Below, piece by piece: positions 1 to 9,300 of a stretch of DNA of 26,407 nt; position 1 is the first letter of the stretch, and every line of letters starts with the position of its first letter. This DNA comes from Baffinella frigidus (lineage: Eukaryota; Cryptophyceae; Cryptomonadales; Baffinellaceae). The notes under the pieces were generated by a model. It was given only the letters and a program-made list of their open reading frames with translations. It was not told where the DNA came from and ran no database searches. Location: NCBI GenBank assembly GCA_026770585.1, contig MU646556.1, forward strand, positions 277,526 to 303,932. The letters are read 5' to 3'. The translations under genes and the position numbers were made by a program.

Positions 1-270
1 AACACGAAACGCGAAAACGGCTGCATTGTTCGTTGTGGTGCAGAACGCCGTCTGCGTTTTGCCCACAGGTACGGAGAATCGCCCGAATCCCGGCGGTTTC
101 CCCCAGGATGCTGCTTTCCGAATAACCCTTTAAGACGAAACACGACACGCGAACCCCGCTGCATGTTCGTCGTCGTTCAGAACGTCGTCTGCGTTTTGCC
201 TACCGGTACCGGCCGTCGCCCAAATCCCGGCGTTTTCCCCCAGGATGTGTCGGTATGAATAACCCTTTAA
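1..270 (+). repeat. Tandem copies Z1 and Z2 of the first exon unit
   Basis: Two diverged units of about 135 bp, each ending in AATAACCCTTTAA, precede the third copy at 271-328. Each holds a short coding-like stretch followed by a GT: 26-68 reads LFVVVQNAVCVLPT and 163-205 reads MFVVVQNVVCVLPT, both 43 nt and both ending in phase 1 at a GTAC donor. A further fragment of the intron part recurs at 629-695. They look like duplicated exon-plus-intron units of the gene that continues to the right; which copy is used cannot be told. Confidence 0.6.
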
Positions 271-279
271 CCCGAATGC

Positions 280-328
280 ATGTTCGTCGTGGTGCTGGTG
301 CAGAACGCCGTCTGCGTCCTGCCTACAG
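280..328 (+). CDS. Exon 1 (copy Z3)
   Basis: ATG at 280 opens MFVVVLVQNAVCVLPT and the frame ends in phase 1 before GTGAGG. Compared with copies Z1 and Z2 it has six extra bases (CTGGTG, adding Leu-Val). The ATG could be a real start or an internal Met of a longer exon; an acceptor-like GTGCAG inside all three copies is an alternative exon start. The phase-1 end fits the next exon, whose first two bases complete a GAT codon. Confidence 0.45.
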
Positions 329-3300
329 GTGAGGTCTTGCGGAATGCCAACATTGGCTTGGTGCCGAAAGTACGTGCATCTGTGCCCTCTACAGAACACT
401 GTAAAATTCGAAGCCTGCACCCTGAAGCACTGGACCCGAAACCCCCAACCCTAAACCCTAAACCCTAAACCCTAAACCCTAAACCCTAAACCCTAAACCC
501 TAAACCCTAAACCCTAAACCCTAAACCCTAAACCCTCGCAACAGATTCGAGCGGGCGGTGCGACCTACGGCAGACGTTCGTGCTCCCCAACAGATAGGGT
601 CCTAGGGTTTCACTATTATAAGGGTTTCACTGGCAGAACGGTGTCGCCCGAATCCCGGCGTTCCGTAGGGTGTGCTGCGGTATGCAATAACCCTCAAACT
701 TTCCCCGGGAGTGCAGATTCGAGCGGGAGGTGCAACCTACGGCAGACATTTCTAACCTCTGATCACTAGACACTAAACTCTATACACTAAACACTAACCC
801 CAAACCCTAACCCGCAAACCCTCGAACTCAACAGATTCGAGCGGGAGGTGCGACCTACGGCAGACATTCGTGCTCACAAACGGAGAGGGGGAGCGCGTCT
901 ACTCACAGGGGTGCTACGTCGAGTTCGACACGCCAGGGCCGTGCTACTGCAGGTGGCATTCCATAAATTCATATAGAAACATTCATACATTTAATTAACC
1001 CATGTAGAAACTTTCTTAGGTTTGATTAGCCCCCCGAGTTGTTCGCATAGGATTAATTAGCCCCCCTCGTTACTTCGATAGGATGACGGGGCCGTGCTAC
1101 CTCAGGTGCGTGCTGCTGCTAGACCCTTTTACTATGAAATACCCTAGGCCTTAATTCCGAACCCCGCATCCCGCATCCCCTGTTCCCCAAACCCCAAACC
1201 CCAAACCCCCAAACCCCAAAACCCCAAACTCCAACCCCTCAACCTTTTTTCTTCCCGGGAAAGGTGCGTGTTAGCGGGGGATCAGCTGGTCCTCCTCTGC
1301 CATCACGGCCACCACGCACCTTCCATGTAGCGTTGAGAATTTAGGGTTTAGGGGTTCAGGGTTTGAGGAATAGGGTTGAGGGGTTTAGGGTTTAGGGGAT
1401 AGGGTTTCGGGAATCCTCTGCCATCCCCTCCTATTCCCTAAACCCTAAACCCCTAAACCCTATTCCTCAAACCCTGAATCCCTCAACCCTAAACCCTAAA
1501 TTCTAAACGCTTCATGGAAGGTGCGTGGTGGCCGGAGCGCTGATCTTCCTGTCCCTGCACGACGGCGAAGACACCCACACGCTCCTCCAGGAATGATTTA
1601 CTGTTGGCACTGCAATTCACTACACTCAGAATGATCATACTAGTACTACTACAGCACTTTGTATTTTACTGTATACTTATGGTGTCATATGTAAAACCCT
1701 ACACCCCAAACCCGTAGGTGCGTGGTGATGGGGGCGCTGATCCTCCTATTCCTGCACGACAGCGAAGACACCCACACACTCCTCCGGAGAACCGTTCACA
1801 TGACTGGTTTCTGGCGAGGATCATACCAGTAATAGCACAGCAACTGTGTAGCAATTTCTTCTTACTACATAATTATGCAGTAATTTACTGCGTAACTGCG
1901 TAGTAATTTTGTCAAATGCCAAATAATTTAACGATTCCCATACACGTAGGTGCGTGGTGGCCGGTGCGCTGATCCTCCTCTTCCCGCACGACGGCGAAGA
2001 CACCCACACGCTCCAATCCGGAGAACCCTGGATAGATGCTGTCAAGGAATACATAAATGTGTAGTAATTTACTACATGATTGCGTAGTAATTTTCTACAC
2101 AACTGCGTAGTAATGCCAAATGCCGATTGATCAAACCCTAAAACCTGAACCCTAACGTCTAGGTGCGTGGTGGCCGGTGCGCTGATCCTCTTATTCCCGC
2201 ACGACGGGGAGGACAACTACATGCTCCAATCGGTGCGCCCCCCTACACCTCACATGATGGCGGACGATCGAAACAGCCCTGAACATATTCATTCCCTAGA
2301 CCCTAAACATATTCTCTCCCCCATGAACCGTAAACACCAAACCCTAAATTCTGACCCTCACACCCCAAAACCTAAACCCTAAACCCTAAACCCTAAACCC
2401 TAAACCCTAAACCCTAAACCCTAAACCCTAAACACCAAACCCTGAACCCGTAGGTGTGCGTCCTCGACACAGCAACGCTCACCCTCCGAGTCGCAAACGG
2501 CTTCCCACCCGTCGGTCAACCCGAGAACCCTAACCCTGACCCCCCCGTTGGTACACCCTGACCCCTGACCCCAAACCTTGACCCCTGACCCCAAACCTTG
2601 ACCCCTGACCCCAAACCCCCTGACCCCAACACAAAACCATAATCACCAAAACCCAAAACCCAAAACCCCAAACCCAAAACCCCAACTTCAATCCCCAAAC
2701 TCAAACCCCAAACCCCAAACCCCAAACCCTCACCCAGTCCGATGCAGTGTTAAGATTCACGGTTTAGGGTTTGATGGTTTGGGGGGTAGGGTTTGTGACA
2801 ACAAACCCCCAAACCACAGGAGACAACGCTCTGACCGCCGCACCCTGCAAGCTCGCGATCGCGGTCACGAAGCCTTTCATCTCGTCCTTCATCTCGTCCG
2901 ACAGCAAGCCAGTCGCGCTCGATGTTAAGACCGTCGCGTTCGATGTTAAGACAGTCGCGAAAACGAGCCCTTCACCTGAACCCCAAACCCAAACCCCAGG
3001 GGACAACGCACTGACCGCCGCGCCATGCAAGCTCGCGATCGCGGTCACGAAGCCTTTCATCTCGCCCGACAACAAGGCAGTCGCGTCCGATGTTAAGACA
3101 GTCGCGTCCCCTGGCGCGTCCGAAACGCCGCCCGAGCCGCCCAAGGTCGCGACCTACAACAATATACTTTCACACCTTAAAATGTTGTATGCTTTTACAC
3201 CCTAAAATATTCTTTTTTACCAACGATACCTTTTTCGCCTATAACACTATACTTTTTACATCGAGATGTAGCGCGTCCTGGTACGCGAGCGTTTGTACCG

Positions 3301-6300
3301 AGGTGTGTGTCCAGCTCACAAAATTCCTAAGAAGGTGCTGTGTGTCCCGATAACCGAAACCCTTTTCGAGAAAATTCGGGTATCGGTTCGTAAAGTTGGG
3401 ATCGTGTAAACCCGAAACCCGAAAGCTTGTGCGATCGCGCTCGGCTGGAGTCCGCTCTGTAACACCCAGGATTTCGTGGTTTTACACGCTCTGAACTTGA
3501 CAAACCCTCTCGTCGCGCGTCGACCTCGGGTCCCTCGCAAGTTAGCTATACCGCGTTTGGACCCTACACCCAAACCATGAACCGTAACGCTGGACCCTGG
3601 ACACGTGGGTGTACACGCTCCTATCAGCCGCTTTACACGTGTACAAACCCAGATCCCGAAAGCAGGTGCTGTGTGTCCCGATGACGGAAACCCTAAACCC
3701 CTAAACACTAAAACCTAAAACCCTAAACCCTAAACCCTAAACCCTAAACCCTAAACCCTAAACCCTAAACCCTAAAAATCAAACAACAAACACCAAACAA
3801 CAAACAACAAACACCAAACCCCGAACCCCAAACGCTCAACCTAAACCCGAGACCCGAGACCCGAGACCCTATACCCGAAACCCCATCGATGACCGAGACG
3901 CTCTCGTTTCGGCTGGACCTGGGGTGAGTCGCAAGTTAGCTCTACCGCGTTTTCACCCTACACCCTAGACCCGTGGGCTTACGGACAACTTTACACGTAC
4001 CTAACTTGCCTCTCTTATCCCTCTTGACTTTCTTGACTCTGTTGACTCTCTTGACTCTCTTAACTCTCTCAACTCTCTTAACTTTACAAACCCGGATCCC
4101 TGAAGCAGGTGCTGTGTGTGCCGATGACCGAGACGCTCTCGTGGCGCCTCGACCTCGGATGGGTCGCCGACGCGACAGACGGCCTCTCATGCAGGTTATC
4201 AGGGTCCAGGGTATGGCTTTCCGGTTCACAGTGTAGGATTTAGGATTCGGGGTTTCAGGCGTTGGAGTTTCGCCTTAGCCCCTCCGCCACGCACCCTACA
4301 CAATACACCCCAATCCCCGAACGCTGAACGCTACCCGTGCGAGACGCTCTCGTGGCGTCTGGACCTAGGATGGGTCGCTGACGCGACAGACGGCCTCTCC
4401 TGCAGGAGAGCGAGGACGGGGCACAATTTTTAAAACTTTAACCTGAATCCTGAAGGAAATGCACTTTTAAAATGAAAAGCCAGGACCGGAATCCCGGTCC
4501 TGACTGTCTTATATGTGCCGAGTTGGCTCGACAGCGGGACGGCCTCTCGTGCAGGTCATCTCTGCCTTCTGCTCATGACAACCCCCGAGAGTGTCATGAG
4601 AAACCCCGAAAGTGGTTTGGGGTGTAGGGCTTGGAGCTTGGGACTTGGGGGCCAAACCTGTCTAGGGTTTTGTTGTTCCGGCTCGGGGACCGAGACCCTC
4701 TCGTGGTGGCTGGACCTGGGGTGGGTTGCCGTCGCGACAGACGGCCTCTTCTGCAGGTCATCCATGTTGACCACTTTCCCAATAGATTCCCTGTTCCAAA
4801 TGTATTTCAGTTGCACGTTTGTACTAGATTCCCTGTTCTAAATGTACTTTCACGTGCACGGTTGCACCAGATTTCTGGGGGGGGGGGCGATGATCTTCTG
4901 GGGGGGGTCCCGGGGTGTAGGGCTTGGGGCTTGGGACTTGGGGACCAAACCTGTCTAGGGTTTTGTTGTTCCGGCTCGGGGACCGAGACCCTCTCGTGAC
5001 GGCTGGACCTGGGGTGGATTGCCGACGCGACAGACGGCCTCTCGTGCAGGTTATGATCCTTTGGGGGTGCAGGGTGTAGGGATTGAGCTTCAGGGGTTGC
5101 GGTTTGGGGTCCAGGGTGTGGGGTTCAGGGTCCAGGGTTACACAAGACGCGGCCTGAACCCAAATCCCAAACATCCGAACCCCGAAACCCGAATCCCGAA
5201 TCTCGAAACCCCCAACCCTGACCCCAGCATCCCTTGACCACAGGGCGCTGTCGATCGCGCCAGGAGGAGGGCGGCTTCCGCCCGACTCGGGTTTCGTGCT
5301 GCAGGTCATCCCGAAGCCCGAAACCCGGAAACCCTACACCCGGAAACCCGAAACCCGAAACCCGGAAACCCGAAGCCCGAAAACCGAAAACCCTACACCC
5401 GAAGCCCACCCACGCACTTCCCTAATCCCTCGACCCGGAACCCGAAACCTGAAACCCCAAACCCTAAACCCTGAACCCCAAACCCCAAACCCTAAACTCT
5501 AAACCCCAAACCCCAAACCCTGAACCCCAAACCCTAAAACCTCAAGACACCTTAAACCCAAACCCCAAACCCTAAACCCTCAACCAGGTGGTGGGAGACC
5601 TGGTGTACATTGTCGCGCACGACAACCACAAGGTCACTTCCCCATCATTTCACTGCCATCCATAACATTTCATCTTAAGTGGCTGATCCTCAGTATTAAG
5701 TTGCCGGGGAGCCTGGTCCCAGACCAGGCAGTTGACTTAAGACTGTGGTTGGCAGGGTAGTTGACGTAAGGCGAAATGTTCTGGCTGGCAGTGCATTTGG
5801 GGCCCTTTTCTCGTATGGCCCCCTATGGCCTGGGAGGTGCCCAAGACACGCGTTCCTGATAACCTCACAAACGAGGCTCACAACCCTACAGGTTCTTTTC
5901 GCGGCCAAGCGATGTGAAAACCGCTCTGCCACTTTAGGTCCTTTAGGTTTTGATTTCTCCCAACATAGGCGAACATCACACCTTTCCGTAAAAAAGATCT
6001 GCAGAACAAGCACTTATGGTTTCGGATCGCATTGAGCTCTCCAGTGCAGAGGCTCGTGATGGCACGAAAGGCCCACGAAAGGGGTCCAGGCCTACACGCT
6101 TTACAAAATAACCTCTATGTTTCCTCATAACCTAAACCAGGACTCACATCTTTCCTCATAACCTCAAGTTTACAAACGGGGCTCGCAACCTGCAGATCCT
6201 GGACTTCGATGAGACGTTCGTGGTCGACACACACGAGGCCACCATCGCCCCGGTGAATTTCTAGCCCCCTTTCAGTCTATATGGGTTCACAAATTTGCGG

Positions 6301-9300
6301 CGCCAGGACTCTTTTCCGCTCCAAAGTTGACGAATTTGCACCGTGGACCCGGCTTGTCAACTTGAGAATAGTCCGTCAACCCGAGTGAGGCTGTCATCGA
6401 CACGCTCGAGGCCTGTCGATGCCAGACCCCAAACCCCTGCATCGCCCCGGTCGAACCCTATATCCCTTAAGTGGCCAAAGGGTCTTAAAAGACCCACGCC
6501 AGGTCCTAGGCAGGTCCTAGGGCCCTACCGTAGCGTGTATGAGCCAACTAGGCACTTGAGGGATACCCCAAACCCGTTAGGGTTTGGTAGGCAATACCGC
6601 ACAGGGATGCCTTACCAAGATTCTTGGTTGGATGTCCGTACCTGGTCCTGCATCGCTTTCGCGACTGTCTTAACATCGAACGCGACGGTCTTAACATCGA
6701 ACGCGACGGTCTTAACATCGAGCGCGACTGGCTTGCTGTCGGACGAGATGAAGGACGAGAGGATTCTTGGTTGGATGACCGTAGCTGGTCCTGCATCGCC
6801 CCGGTCTATTTAACCCCGAGAACCCAAACCCTAAACCTAAACCCCAAAACCCAGAACCCAAAACCCAAAACCCAAAACCCAAAACCCAAAACCCAAAACC
6901 CAAAACCCCAAACCTTGAAACCAAAACCCAAAATCCCCAAAACCCAAAACCCAAAACCCGAACCCCGAACCCCAAGACCCCAAACCCTAAAACCAAAACC
7001 CAAAACCCAAAATCCTCAAAACCCAAAAGCCAAAACCTAAAACAAACCGAAACCCCCGAAACCCTCAACCCGAACCCCTAACCCCCAAACCCTAAATCAG
7101 GTCGAGTTTTCAGGCGCAGACCTGCCTGTCGGATGCCCGTGCCAGCTCTTCACGGTGCGTTTTTTCTTTACCCCCCCCTTTTTTCCTCCCCGCACGTGCG
7201 CCAAGTGAAAAGCGTCGCGGTCTTTTGGGTCTGGCGGGTTTGTACCGTGGGGGGTCGATTCCCGGCACCACCCTGGCACAAATCCAGTTGGGGAGCTCTA
7301 GTCATGAAACCCACAATAAACCCCAAACCCCAATCTGTTTGTTTTTTAAACCTGATTGAATCTGCAGGTCGCTGGGAAGATGATCGTGATCCCAGAAGAC
7401 ACGGAATCGTGCCTCGACCTTTCAGAGATCCGGATCCTCGACTGCACGTCCCAAAGAAACGTCCAGGTATTCACTTCGCCTGCTTCTTTATGGCCAACTA
7501 TACGAAATGGTAAATCGTGGGTAGTAATGAAAATTAATGCGCGAAATTTACTACAAGGTTGCTTGAAGCGGTTGCTAGTGTGATCGTGGTCGTGATCCCC
7601 CGAGGACATGGAGTCGTGTCTCGACCTCTCAGAGATCCGGATTCTCGACTGCACGTCCCCAAGAAACGTCCAGGTATTCACTCCATCTGTCTTTCTACCG
7701 CCAAAATTACGGCATGGTGAAACGAGCGTGTAGTAATAATAAAGATTTATGCACGAAACTTACTACACAAGTGCTCTGCTGTTACTCGCATGACCTTTCA
7801 GCGATCCGCATCACAGAATGCTCCTTGCCAAGGGGTTACCAGGTCACCCCCATGCCCGCATTTCCTTTAACTGGCTCCTCGCCAACGAAAATTACTACCC
7901 AGTGTTGCTTTACGGCTACTAGCAGGACACTCCCCTGTGGCAATTTTCTCTGCTGCGCCATCCGTGTAATAACATTCACCTCGAAACACTGATTAATTCA
8001 GATTATTAAATTAATTTCCCCGATGAAACAGGTTGTGAGGCACCCGGTCGACAACCTCCCCCCGCGCGGCGACCTCCGCGCCTTCGTCCAGGTACAGATT
8101 TCGTTTTTAATAAAATATGTGTTTTAGATATATGCAAAAATAATAAATATATGCAAAAAAATAAATTATTAAATTAAAAACATCGTTTTGTGCTATCTTA
8201 AGGGTGGAATTTGTTATCTTAGCCTCGACATAGCTTTACCATAGCACAAAAAAACGCCAAAAAAACGCCAAAAACGCCAAAAAACGCCAAAAAAACGACA
8301 GCGCGGCGACCCCCGTGCCTTCTTAATGTCCTCAAACCCGAAACCCGAAACTCTAAACCTCAACCCTCAAACCCCAAACCCTAAACTCTGGACCCTAAAA
8401 CCTAAAACCTAAATCCTAAAAACCTAAAACCTAAAACCTAAAACCTAAACCCGAACCCCTGAACCCTCAACCGAAACAGGAGGACGTGCTGCTGCTCCTG
8501 CCCTACTCCTGCACCACCATCTCGGTACCCCTACCCAACCCTAAAACCTGAACCCCAAACCCCAAACCCCAGATCCCAAACCTCAGAACCTCCCCACACC
8601 CTAAACCCTGAAACATAAACCCTATACCCCAAACCCTCAACCCCAAACCCCAAACCCCAAACCTCAAAACCTCAACCCCACACCCCAAACCCCGAACCCC
8701 AAACCCCAAACCCCAAACCCTAACCGTCAACCCTCAAACCTGACCCTCAAACCCTAACCCCTAAAGGTGGTGGACCCGTGCGCAATGCTGCTGCAGACGT
8801 TCGCGCTCGACCACCTCCCCAAGTCCTCCTACGGGTCCCGCCCCGCACATATACCAATACACCCTCGTACATAGACGAATATACCGTCGTACATACACGA
8901 ACATACCCTCGTATATATTCATCTCCACAAAAGTATGAATTAATTGCTTTTGGCGCAACGAAATTTACTACACAAACGCTTTACTATTACTTTTATGAGC
9001 AAATCGTGTAGTAATCTTCGTTGCCCAAAGCAATTAATTAATACTTGTATGGAGATTAATGTACGAACATACCCTCGGATATGAACTGCATATACGAGGG
9101 TTGAATCCATATACGGGTCCGTTTTGGATTCCGCTGTCGGGAGTTGGACCTGCGCGCACATATACGAACACACCCTCGTGCATATACGAATACACCCTCG
9201 TGCATATACGAATATACCCCCGGGTATGAACTCCATTTACGAGGGTTGAGCTCCACATACGGCAGATTCTGGTGTGTGGCCCGGTCGGCACTACGTTTGG

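Larger units (their letters stand above)
3335..5049 (+). repeat. Array of about nine C-exon copies
   Basis: Whole or partial copies end at 3356, 3535, 3690, 3935, 4194, 4405, 4554, 4756 and 5049. The core reads TETLSWRLDLGWVADATDG then LSCR. The 4194 copy is complete; the 4405 copy lacks its 5' part and ends before GAGAGC; the 5049 copy has an in-frame TGA after CTCTCG; the 4756 copy keeps the frame with changes (WWLDLGWVAVATDGLF). 4613-4756 and 4907-5049, intron and exon together, are near-identical direct repeats about 294 bp apart. Confidence 0.75.

Noticed and set aside
447-535. True chromosome end
   Set aside because: The array is interstitial, is one of several, and has coding-like exons on both sides.
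2771-3205. 144-codon open frame containing both B exon copies
   Set aside because: It runs through heptamer repeat and across clear GT donors; the two coding-like parts are a duplicated 44-nt exon, and the remainder includes a 21-bp minisatellite found inverted elsewhere.
6624-7068. Open frames of 118-138 codons on both strands
   Set aside because: They are CCCAAAA/CCCTAAA repeat translated as NPKPKTQ or GFWVLGF and fused to the inverted B segment.
8849-9225. CRISPR-like array
   Set aside because: 22-bp units are contiguous without unique spacers, and the context is eukaryotic with spliced genes.
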